From positions 1 to 50,113 of the IMG/VR virus record IMGVR_UViG_3300019458_000612: 50,113 nt of DNA; one strand, 5' to 3'. This DNA is from a virus. Shown here one piece after another: positions 6,794 to 13,339 of the stretch; positions within the stretch are counted from its first letter, which is position 1; each line of letters starts with the position of its first letter. Made by a program: the position numbers and the translations under genes. A model generated the notes under the pieces. It was not told the origin of the DNA. It did not search any database and saw nothing but the letters and a program-made list of their open reading frames with translations.

Positions 6794-7354
6794 ATGGAAA
6801 CCGCGAGGACGCAGCAGCCGGATGAGGAGAAGCTCCGTGAGCTGGTCCTCCACATCGCGCAACACTCGGAGGGTGACCGGCACTTCGGGGCCACAAAGCT
6901 GAATAAACTCTTGTTTTTCAGCGACTTCCTCGCGTATCGGCTGCTCGGCAGCTCGATCACTGGAAGTGAATACCAGAAGCTTGAGCACGGGCCGGCACCG
7001 CGACGGCTGAAGCTGCTCCTTAAGGAGTGGCAGGACGAGGGCGCCATCGCGGAGCAGCGGACCGACGCTTGGGGCTACCCACAGATCCGGACTGTTGCGC
7101 TGCGAGACCCGATCCTGGAGCGGTTCAGCGCCCAAGAGATCGCGCTGGTCGACCGCGTAATCGCGGCCTGCCGGCGGAGCAACGCGAAGACGATGAGCGA
7201 CGGGTCGCACCAGTTCGTAGGGTGGCAGCTCGCCAGGATGGGCGAAACGATCCCCTACCCGGTGGCGCTTGTCGGGAAGGACGAGCCGACCGAGGAAGAG
7301 CGCGAGTATGGGTTGTCGCTGGAGGAAGAGGCAAGGGCCTGTCTCGCGCGCTAG
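6794..7354 (+). CDS. Panacea-domain (SocA-like, DUF4065) antitoxin
   Basis: The 186-residue protein carries the Panacea/SocA-type core: KLNKLLFFSDFLAYRLLG, then SITGSEYQKLEHGPAPRRL at about residues 33-70. Panacea domains act as chaperone-like antitoxins paired with many unrelated toxins and are frequent in prophages. The ATG at 6794 has a strong AGGAGG eight bases upstream. The gene runs opposite to the surrounding phage operons and is followed directly by a RelE-like toxin whose start adjoins its stop. This fits a self-contained toxin-antitoxin unit that could serve in maintenance or anti-phage exclusion. Confidence 0.85.
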   Translation: METARTQQPDEEKLRELVLHIAQHSEGDRHFGATKLNKLLFFSDFLAYRLLGSSITGSEYQKLEHGPAPRRLKLLLKEWQDEGAIAEQRTDAWGYPQIRTVALRDPILERFSAQEIALVDRVIAACRRSNAKTMSDGSHQFVGWQLARMGETIPYPVALVGKDEPTEEEREYGLSLEEEARACLAR

Positions 7355-7621
7355 GTGACCTATCGCACGATCGTCGAAGACGCTCGCTTCCTGAGCGAGC
7401 TCCAGGGGCTCGAGACGAACCCACATCGCGCCGACGAGATTGTCGACGGCGCCAAGTGGGTACTCAGCCGAGACCCGTACCACGGCGTGCAGCTCGCACC
7501 TCGGTCCGACGTATGGTTTCTTCCAATCTTGCTGCCAGGCTCGGGTGTGAGTCTGTACTACACGTTCGATGACAAGACGGTGCGGTTCCTGTCGATCCGC
7601 CAGCGACGGCGTGACGGCTAG
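7355..7621 (+). CDS. RelE/ParE-like toxin
   Basis: The GTG start follows the antitoxin stop with no gap. The 88-residue protein has a RelE/ParE-type layout: two N-terminal helices, then strands WFLPILLPGSGVSLYYTFDD and a final VRFLSIRQRRRDG strand with a basic tail. RelE-family toxins cleave ribosome-bound mRNA, while ParE-like members poison gyrase; the sequence does not tell which. The operon order (antitoxin first) and its fusion-tight spacing support the assignment. Confidence 0.75.
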   Translation: MTYRTIVEDARFLSELQGLETNPHRADEIVDGAKWVLSRDPYHGVQLAPRSDVWFLPILLPGSGVSLYYTFDDKTVRFLSIRQRRRDG

Positions 7622-7648
7622 GGCCGGAGGCGCGTCCCGCTCTTTTCG

Positions 7649-8089
7649 TCACGCGAGCACGGACCGGTAGGGGCGGTAGAGCTCCGCGCGGAAGTCCGCA
7701 TCGGCGGTGTAGATGACCTTCCCGCATGTCAGGCAGCGCAGGCCCACCTCGACGGCCACCAGGGCGGTTGCCCGGCACTTCGGGCAGGATGTGATCTCGG
7801 CCCTCAGCCGCCCGAGCTGCCGCCCGGGCGCCTCGGTGGCCGGTACTGGCGGATGGGGCCGATTCGGCAGGATCCCAGCGAGGGAGCGCCGCGGCGCTCG
7901 CGGTTGCCCCTTGAGCGACGCGCCATGGCAGGCACGCTGGCAGAACTGGCGCCGGTCATACTCGTCGGGGCGTTCCCAGCGCCGGCGGTAGGGATCTGAC
8001 GAGTGGACTCGGGGCCACGGGATCGCCCGGCCGCACTGGCGACACGCCTTGAGCGGCGATCCCGTTGGGCCGAGCCCGAGGGACGCCAT
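7649..8089 (-). CDS. zinc-ribbon protein, 146 aa
   Basis: There are two cysteine clusters at the N-terminus (CRQCG, then a CQRAC in the second loop) and a second pair near the C-terminus (CPKC, CLTCG). A proline/arginine-rich linker separates them. The N-terminal half resembles zinc-binding phage proteins with an HNH-like preface, but no HNH residues follow. Its ATG directly adjoins the stop of the holin-like gene, so it is the last gene of the lysis operon. Function unknown. Confidence 0.6.
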   Translation of the reverse strand: MASLGLGPTGSPLKACRQCGRAIPWPRVHSSDPYRRRWERPDEYDRRQFCQRACHGASLKGQPRAPRRSLAGILPNRPHPPVPATEAPGRQLGRLRAEITSCPKCRATALVAVEVGLRCLTCGKVIYTADADFRAELYRPYRSVLA

Positions 8090-8449
8090 CTACACGAGCA
8101 GCGACTTCCTGACCTGGTCCAGGACCTCCCGGACCCCGACACCGGCCGCCCCGAGAACGGCGCCCCAGGCTCCGCCCATGCCGCCGCCGACCACGTAGTG
8201 GTTCAGCAGGTCGATCGCGTACCCCAGCCCGATGGCGATCATCGGGATCAGCGCGCCCGGGATGTGGCCGAGCAGCGCCTTCCCGACTGCCACGATCGCC
8301 GGCACCAGGACCGGAGTCAGCGCGGTGATGGCCATGGCGAGCGTGCCGAGGTTGAACGTGGCGCTCTCGGGGGCCTCCGCCTCGGCGAACACCGTGACCG
8401 GCGCAACCACGAGCGTCGCCACGAACGCACACAGCAGAACCTTCCTCAT
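8090..8449 (-). CDS. holin-like membrane protein
   Basis: The 119-residue protein starts with a signal-like hydrophobic segment (MRKVLLCAFVATLVVAP). Two or three further hydrophobic segments follow at about residues 30-60 and 65-85, and a charged C-terminal tail (VREVLDQVRKSLLV). A small multi-span protein in a lysis cassette is a good holin candidate. AGGAGG lies just before the ATG. The N-terminus could instead be a cleaved signal peptide. Confidence 0.55.
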   Translation of the reverse strand: MRKVLLCAFVATLVVAPVTVFAEAEAPESATFNLGTLAMAITALTPVLVPAIVAVGKALLGHIPGALIPMIAIGLGYAIDLLNHYVVGGGMGGAWGAVLGAAGVGVREVLDQVRKSLLV

Positions 8450-8468
8450 GGTGTCCTCCTTGGTGCTT

Positions 8469-8870
8469 CTAGAATCCCGGCATGGCGCCCTTTCCAAGCC
8501 GGGTCATGATGTCGAAGGCGACCGCCGAGCACTTCATGCGGAGCTCCGGCGGCGGGTTCTGGGACAGCGAGTCAACGACATGCATCTTGGCGAGCAGGCT
8601 GAGCCCGCCCCGGACCCGGGCGCGGACGACCGGCTCGAGCGTCGTCTGGGTCTCGGCGACGGCCGCGAAGCACTCCGCCCACGGATCCCCAGGCGGCAAC
8701 AGCGGCGCCGCCGCCTGCATGATCTCCACCGCCTGGCGAGCATCCTCGCCAAGCAGGTTCCAGAAGAACGACCGCGCGCCGAGCAGCCGGTCGATGTCGA
8801 CCTGGCCGTTGCCCAGGGTGGCGCACCCGGACAGCCCGATCGCCAGTACCGCCGCGACAAGCGCTCTCAT
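8469..8870 (-). CDS. lipoprotein, lysis region
   Basis: The N-terminus (MRALVAAVLAIGLSGC) is a signal sequence with a lipobox ending at Cys16. The mature part is helical, about 118 residues, with two more cysteines. Its ATG overlaps the stop of the preceding lipoprotein gene by four bases. Two lipoproteins directly after an endolysin suggest an outer-membrane spanin role, although typical o-spanins are shorter and proline-rich. Confidence 0.65.
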   Translation of the reverse strand: MRALVAAVLAIGLSGCATLGNGQVDIDRLLGARSFFWNLLGEDARQAVEIMQAAAPLLPPGDPWAECFAAVAETQTTLEPVVRARVRGGLSLLAKMHVVDSLSQNPPPELRMKCSAVAFDIMTRLGKGAMPGF

Positions 8871-9328
8871 AGCGCCAAGCTCCTCGCCTTCTTGATCAGG
8901 CGGATGGTCTCTTCGACCGGCAGAAGATGGACGCACCCGGCTACGAACCGATCGAAGCGTTCCTTGGCGTGCGCCTTCAGGCCTCCGTCGCCGTACCGCT
9001 TGGTCGTCAGCCTGTAGATCAGCCCGCGGAGCCTGTAGTCGCCGTCGGGAACCCCGTCATCGACCCCTTGAACCGACACCAGGGGCAACGAGTCGAGGTC
9101 GGCCTTCAGCTGCTCGAGGTTCTTCAGGACGGCGTTGGGACAGAGGCGGGCGAGCTCGGCCCGGGACGGTGAGATGAGCCCACCGGCCTGCTGGCGGTCG
9201 ACCCAGGCGAGCGTCTCGCGAGCGTCCTCGATCGTGTACCTGGTCAGCGAACCAAGTTCGCCGCGGACGGTGCACCCGGCGAGCAGCAGCGTGGAGGCGA
9301 AGGCGACGCCGGCGATGTCCAGGCGCAT
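8867..9328 (-). CDS. lipoprotein, lysis region
   Basis: A 153-residue protein with a lipoprotein signal (ASTLLLAGC, lipobox LAGC). The mature region is helical with a CPN and a CVHLL segment. It follows the endolysin with a one-base TGATG overlap. It may be a spanin component or a surface exclusion lipoprotein; there is no motif to decide. Confidence 0.65.
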   Translation of the reverse strand: MRLDIAGVAFASTLLLAGCTVRGELGSLTRYTIEDARETLAWVDRQQAGGLISPSRAELARLCPNAVLKNLEQLKADLDSLPLVSVQGVDDGVPDGDYRLRGLIYRLTTKRYGDGGLKAHAKERFDRFVAGCVHLLPVEETIRLIKKARSLAL

Positions 9329-9891
9329 CAGGCCCTCGGGAAGGCGGGCTGCCCGAACCCGACGCGCTCCAGCACGCAGGCGGTGTGGAGCTCGAACAGC
9401 CGCCGGTACCAGGTGTGCTGAAAGGCTGGATCGCCCTTCGCGTAGGCGACGGCGCGCCGGGCCAGGAGCTCGGCGACGACGCCGCCGACCGGCTTGGTCC
9501 GCTGCGCGGCCAGAAGGGTCTGGGGACCCACCATGCCGTCCACGGTCACCCCCAGGGCCCGCTGGAGCATGCGGGCCGCGGTCCCGACGCCCTGGTTGAC
9601 GCCGCCGTCGAAGAGCGCGATCGCCAGCGGAGGCGGCATCTGGTCGCAGCAGAGTGGCGTCCAGTAGTCCCGGTGGTAGATCTGGATCGCCTCGTCTCGT
9701 GTCAACGCGGCAATGTCGAGGCTGGGGTAGCTGGCGGCACTGACGCCGTACTGCGTCCCCTTCAGCTCACCAGCCCCCACCGCCCCGCCCGTCCAGTTGC
9801 CGGGATCCTTCGGGTCGGCGGTGAAGCCGCCCTCGAAGTCGAGGACGAGCTTCACCGCTCGCTCGAACAGGTCGGACGCTACGGCTTGCAC
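9328..9891 (-). CDS. GH108-type endolysin (N-acetylmuramidase)
   Basis: The catalytic start FEGGFTADPKDPGNWTGG at about residues 18-35 holds the Glu expected for glycoside hydrolase family 108. After it come GTQYGVSAASYP, a TRDEAIQIYHRDYW helix, ALFDGGVNQG and a peptidoglycan-binding-like VDGMVGPQTLLAA. The enzyme would cut the glycan backbone of peptidoglycan at lysis. The GTG at 9891 gives 187 residues with no signal peptide, so a holin would release it. The frame stays open further upstream, but no good start or ribosome-binding site is seen there. Confidence 0.88.
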   Translation of the reverse strand: MQAVASDLFERAVKLVLDFEGGFTADPKDPGNWTGGAVGAGELKGTQYGVSAASYPSLDIAALTRDEAIQIYHRDYWTPLCCDQMPPPLAIALFDGGVNQGVGTAARMLQRALGVTVDGMVGPQTLLAAQRTKPVGGVVAELLARRAVAYAKGDPAFQHTWYRRLFELHTACVLERVGFGQPAFPRA

Positions 9892-9946
9892 TCGCCCATC
9901 CGGGTCTGGGGGTATGACACGACGGCCGCGCGCTCCTCGGCACCCC

Positions 9947-10276
9947 TCAGTCCATCTCCTCCGGGCCGTCGTCGAACGTGCCCCGGCACGAGCACTCGTG
10001 GACAAACCCCACGTGGTGGGCGTTCAGCGAGCAGATGTGGAAGGGCCCAGTGGGGCCGAACTTGCCCTCCCAGGCAAACCCGCATGCCGGGTACACGAGT
10101 GCCCCGGGCAGCGCCGTATCCGCCTCGGGCTCCAGTGGCCGGCCAGGGTCGCACCCCGGTACAGGCTTCGCGTCGGGCAGGCCCGTGTCGTCCACCTGCG
10201 CCTGCGCTGCCCGGGGCGCCGCCGCCAGGCCAGCCACAGCCGCCGCTGCTACGAGCACGCCCCGCCGCGTCAGCAT
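9947..10276 (-). CDS. Tat-signal secreted cysteine-rich protein
   Basis: The N-terminus TRRGVLVAAAAVAGLAAA followed by AQA is a twin-arginine-type export signal. The mature part of about 80 residues has five cysteines (PGCD, PACGF, HICS, ECSC) and several histidines, which could bind metal or form disulfides. Its place between the XhlA-like and endolysin genes is unusual for a Tat substrate. The function is unknown. Confidence 0.6.
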   Translation of the reverse strand: MLTRRGVLVAAAAVAGLAAAPRAAQAQVDDTGLPDAKPVPGCDPGRPLEPEADTALPGALVYPACGFAWEGKFGPTGPFHICSLNAHHVGFVHECSCRGTFDDGPEEMD

Positions 10277-10382
10277 GTCGCCCGCCCACGTAGTGGTGCT
10301 CGATCTCGGGAGCCCGACGATTCTTGCCGGTTCCGTCGACGATCATACGATATCTCTCACGATCTATCATACTCCCGCGTGA
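10277..10382. promoter_or_regulatory. AT-rich intergenic region with two TATGAT boxes
   Basis: Read on the minus strand, two TATGAT hexamers lie 30 bases apart (plus strand 10336-10341 and 10366-10371) in an AT-rich patch of an otherwise GC-rich genome. They match the bacterial -10 consensus at five of six positions. Matching -35 boxes are not obvious. It probably holds a promoter or operator for the lysis genes to the left. Confidence 0.35.
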
Positions 10383-10670
10383 CTACTTTGCCTCGCCGAA
10401 CAGCAGGGATCGCAGCCACGCCACGACCACCGCCGCGATCATCCCCAGCACCGCCAGTCCGCCGGCGAGCCAGGCGCGGTGCCGTTCGAGCCGCGACAGC
10501 CGGTCGGCGTGGTCGCGGACCACCCGGTCGAATCGCGCGTCCCAGGTCGCCTGCCACCGGCGCTGCTCGGCCCGGAAGTCGACGAACTCGTGCGTCAGCC
10601 CGTCCAGCTTGGCTTTCACCTCCCCGATCTCGCGCTCGTAGCTCATGTCCGGGCCCTCCTCCTGGCTCAT
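10383..10670 (-). CDS. XhlA-like protein (coiled coil plus C-terminal membrane segment)
   Basis: The 95-residue protein has an N-terminal coiled coil rich in charged residues (KAKLDGLTHEFVDFRAEQRRW to ADRLSRLE). One transmembrane segment (AGGLAVLGMIAAVVVAWLRSLL) and a short tail follow. This is the layout of hemolysin XhlA proteins that assist phage holins. The ATG overlaps the upstream stop by four bases. It opens the lysis gene group. Confidence 0.7.
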   Translation of the reverse strand: MSQEEGPDMSYEREIGEVKAKLDGLTHEFVDFRAEQRRWQATWDARFDRVVRDHADRLSRLERHRAWLAGGLAVLGMIAAVVVAWLRSLLFGEAK

Positions 10671-10975
10671 GGCGCGATCAGGTTCGGGTGGTTCTGAATC
10701 GCCATGTGGAGATAGTCCGTCATGACGTGCTGCAGCTCGTGCAGCACCAGGTATCGCTTCCGGGTGATCGGCGCCCGCGACAAGATCCGGATCCGCGCGA
10801 GCCCGTTGCCGTCGTACTGCCAGTCCGCGTCGTTGCCCTCATCCTCGGCGACCTCGCGCCCACAGTGATCACACGGCTTGGCATCCCGGAGGGCCTGGCG
10901 GGGCACCATCTGCACCTGGACGGCGAGCCCCGGGAGCACGATCGCCCTCGGGATGCGGAACGGCTTGATCTTCAC
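10667..10975 (-). CDS. small HExxH zinc-metallopeptidase-like protein
   Basis: The 102-residue protein contains LHELQHVMTDYLH at about residues 80-92, an HExxH zincin motif with a downstream histidine, and a CDHCG knuckle at about residues 35-39. Minimal zincins of this kind occur in phages but are poorly characterised. The GTG start overlaps the stop of the intein-bearing gene by four bases. A role in virion maturation or in attacking host proteins is possible but unproven. Confidence 0.6.
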   Translation of the reverse strand: MKIKPFRIPRAIVLPGLAVQVQMVPRQALRDAKPCDHCGREVAEDEGNDADWQYDGNGLARIRILSRAPITRKRYLVLHELQHVMTDYLHMAIQNHPNLIAP

Positions 10976-13296
10976 GCCGTCTTCTCCACCTTGAGCGGGC
11001 GGAGGTGGATCGGGCGAGCCCACGTGACTCCGCGTTCCTTGTGGACCCCCATGAGCCACTGCGCCGGCACGTCGCCAAGCTGGAGCCGCTTCAGCGAGAA
11101 CTCCGTCCCGCCCGGCCAGGACCCATTCAGCCAGATCGCGTTGAAGTGGGCGATCACCGAGTGGTGCCCCGCCGCCATGAAATCGAAATCGCCGAACTCC
11201 TCCCGGAGCTGCTTGAACAGCTCCCGGTACCGCGCCTTGTGGCGGACCACCGCGTAGAACGGGATCCCCGCCCATCCCATCCCGGAGTTGTGATGCACAA
11301 GGTATCCGGCCCCCGCCACGAACGTGTGGCTCTCTGTCTCCAGATCGTAGACGGCCCCGTCGAACATGCCGAGCGATCGCACCTGCTTCACCTCGCCGGA
11401 TACTCTGCCGGCAAGGGCTCGTACGTGCTTTACGGTGGTAATCGTCTTCTTGTCTTGCCGTACCCCGATGCTGGTGATGGCGCCCAACCGTTCCAGCAGG
11501 AACTGGATACCCGCCGCAAGGGACAGGTCCTTCGTATCGGCCTTCCAGTGGCCAGAGTGTGTGTCGAAGCAGCCGTCTCCGGCCAAGTACCCGTCCAGGA
11601 ATGACCGCATCACCTTGGGACTCGCATTCAGGATCTGGATCGGGACCTTCTTGTACCGAACCCCGTCCGGACCGTCACCGTACATCCACGTGCGGACGAA
11701 GCCACAGGCGGCCCGGCCGAGCCTCAGCTGGTGACAGGGCCTGCGGCGAGGGTGTGGAGGTTCGCCGGCCCTGTGTATCGAACACGGCTGGCCGAACAAA
11801 CCTTCAAACGCGTGGCGAGCGCGCTCGAGGAGGTCCAGATCGGTATTGGCGACCCTCGCGTGCCATGATCTGTAGCCGGCATCATCGATGTGACACGTCA
11901 ATGACCCTTCGGCGGCGAACAGTCCGCACGCCCACGCGACCTCATCGCCCATCGTGTCGTAGGCCCCGCCATCGCTCTCGACCGGTCTGACCGTATCGAT
12001 GACGGTGCCTGGGATGAGGGTCTGCGGCTTCCGCTCCTCCCCGCCTGCGATCAGGGAATGATCGTCGGTCACCTTCGTTCTGCCATCAGACGTGACGACG
12101 TCGAACAGCTCCTTCTTCACCAGGTGTCGGTAGACGCCGAGGAGCCTCGTCCATCCGGATCCGGAGAGCACTTCCAGACGTGACGTGCCGCGATACCATC
12201 CGCTGGCCTTGTCAGATCGGTAGAGCGAGGCGATCGGTGCGATGTCAATGAACCGGCCACCGCGACGGATCATGACCGGCACGTCCCCGGTCACGGAGTC
12301 GTCCCCGTGCACCAAGAGCCACTTCCAGCCCATGACCTGGGCGATGTCCCACCACGATTCGCTGACCTTCCAGGTCAGGTTCTTCACGGGCTTCAACCGC
12401 TCCTCCCACATTCGGTAGAGCAGGTAGTCGAAGTTGGACATCGGCGAGTGCTCGCCCTTTCGACCGATGCGCCCGTGGTTGCCGACGACCCCGCGGCAGT
12501 GCACCGACTCGAACATGCCGGCGAGCTGTGCCTGGAACGCGCCGAAGTGTTCCCAGCACAGCAGGACCTGCTGGATCACGTTCGCGTCGATCTCCCGCAG
12601 CTGGCCACCATATATGGTCTCGTTCTCCACGATGTCGCCCAGCCAGAACACGTGCAGGCGTCGCACGTTCGGGTGGTACTTCCGGATCGAGGCAATCGAC
12701 TTCAAAAGATATGCGATCTGATCGAGCAGGATCTCCGAGCCAAATGACCCGAGCCCGCCGGACTCGTGGGCATCAACCTTCAGGCCCGCCTGGACGTCGG
12801 AGATCAGGAGCACCATCTCCTCCTCGCCGAGCCCCTTGCTGACCTGGATCGATGGCGAGCGCAGCACCGGCATGGCGGGCAGGTTCGCCACCGCTCCGAT
12901 GATCTTCTGCCCGAGCATCTCGAAGAACGTCTGGCGTCCCGTGAGGCGGGCGATCTCCCGGCGCGCGAGATCCCGCTCCAGCTTCTCCTCGGGCGACAGC
13001 TGCGGCTCCTCCGGCTTCGGCGGCTTCGGCGGCTTCGGTTTTACCGGGTTGTGCTCGGTCCGCTGCTCGTAGGCGCGCCGCTTGGTCTCCGCGTTCATCG
13101 GGACGTTGAACTGCTGGCGCAGCCCCTGGGCGGCCGACCGTATCAGCTGTACCCCGCACCGTTCGTGGATCGCGTCAATCAGCTCGGGCTGAGTCAGCGA
13201 CGGCGCCGTCTTGAGCAGCCACTCCCGAAAGCCGGGCACCTGGGACCACAGAATCCGTCCGTGCGCGGTCCGCGGCAGCTTCTTCGGATCGAGCAT
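10972..13296 (-). CDS. metallophosphoesterase interrupted by an intein
   Basis: The 774-residue precursor comprises a 437-residue enzyme and a 337-residue intein. Extein motifs match calcineurin-like phosphoesterases: LLISDVQAGLKVDAH (about 185), FWLGDIVEN (about 245), GVVGNHGRIG (about 300), the split HGDD/SGMGWAGIPFYA, and AAGHHS. The N-terminal 100 residues form a helical DNA-binding-like domain with a proline/lysine linker. Phages encode such enzymes as nucleases or phosphodiesterases. The ATG at 13296 follows a run of about ten guanines that acts as ribosome-binding site. After splicing, the active-site HGD motif would be restored. Confidence 0.88.
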   Translation of the reverse strand: MLDPKKLPRTAHGRILWSQVPGFREWLLKTAPSLTQPELIDAIHERCGVQLIRSAAQGLRQQFNVPMNAETKRRAYEQRTEHNPVKPKPPKPPKPEEPQLSPEEKLERDLARREIARLTGRQTFFEMLGQKIIGAVANLPAMPVLRSPSIQVSKGLGEEEMVLLISDVQAGLKVDAHESGGLGSFGSEILLDQIAYLLKSIASIRKYHPNVRRLHVFWLGDIVENETIYGGQLREIDANVIQQVLLCWEHFGAFQAQLAGMFESVHCRGVVGNHGRIGRKGEHSPMSNFDYLLYRMWEERLKPVKNLTWKVSESWWDIAQVMGWKWLLVHGDDSVTGDVPVMIRRGGRFIDIAPIASLYRSDKASGWYRGTSRLEVLSGSGWTRLLGVYRHLVKKELFDVVTSDGRTKVTDDHSLIAGGEERKPQTLIPGTVIDTVRPVESDGGAYDTMGDEVAWACGLFAAEGSLTCHIDDAGYRSWHARVANTDLDLLERARHAFEGLFGQPCSIHRAGEPPHPRRRPCHQLRLGRAACGFVRTWMYGDGPDGVRYKKVPIQILNASPKVMRSFLDGYLAGDGCFDTHSGHWKADTKDLSLAAGIQFLLERLGAITSIGVRQDKKTITTVKHVRALAGRVSGEVKQVRSLGMFDGAVYDLETESHTFVAGAGYLVHHNSGMGWAGIPFYAVVRHKARYRELFKQLREEFGDFDFMAAGHHSVIAHFNAIWLNGSWPGGTEFSLKRLQLGDVPAQWLMGVHKERGVTWARPIHLRPLKVEKTA
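11287..12297 (-). other. LAGLIDADG intein (337 residues, Ser1)
   Basis: The intein spans precursor residues 334-670. Its first residue is Ser (SVTGDVPVMIR, block A) and block B has VTDDHSLI with the expected His. Block C, ACGLFAAEGS, and block E, LDGYLAGDG, are the two LAGLIDADG motifs of a homing endonuclease. Block F reads VYDLETESHTFVAG, and block G ends VHHN followed by Ser as +1 residue. All splicing residues (Ser1, His, terminal Asn, Ser+1) are present, so it should be active. It is inserted directly after the catalytic HGD of a metallophosphoesterase. Confidence 0.9.
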
Positions 13297-13339
13297 TACC
13301 CCCCCCCCCTCGACGAGTCCGGACCCGCGCCAGCGGGTC

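Noticed and set aside
6605-7483. 292-codon minus-strand frame opposite the Panacea antitoxin
   Set aside because: The plus strand has a recognised domain, strong ribosome site and promoter; the antisense frame has none.
9879-10370. 163-codon frame starting MIDRERYRMIVDG
   Set aside because: Only the first 30 residues look coding-like; the rest is the shadow of the Tat-signal gene, and the start lies in the AT-rich promoter-like patch.
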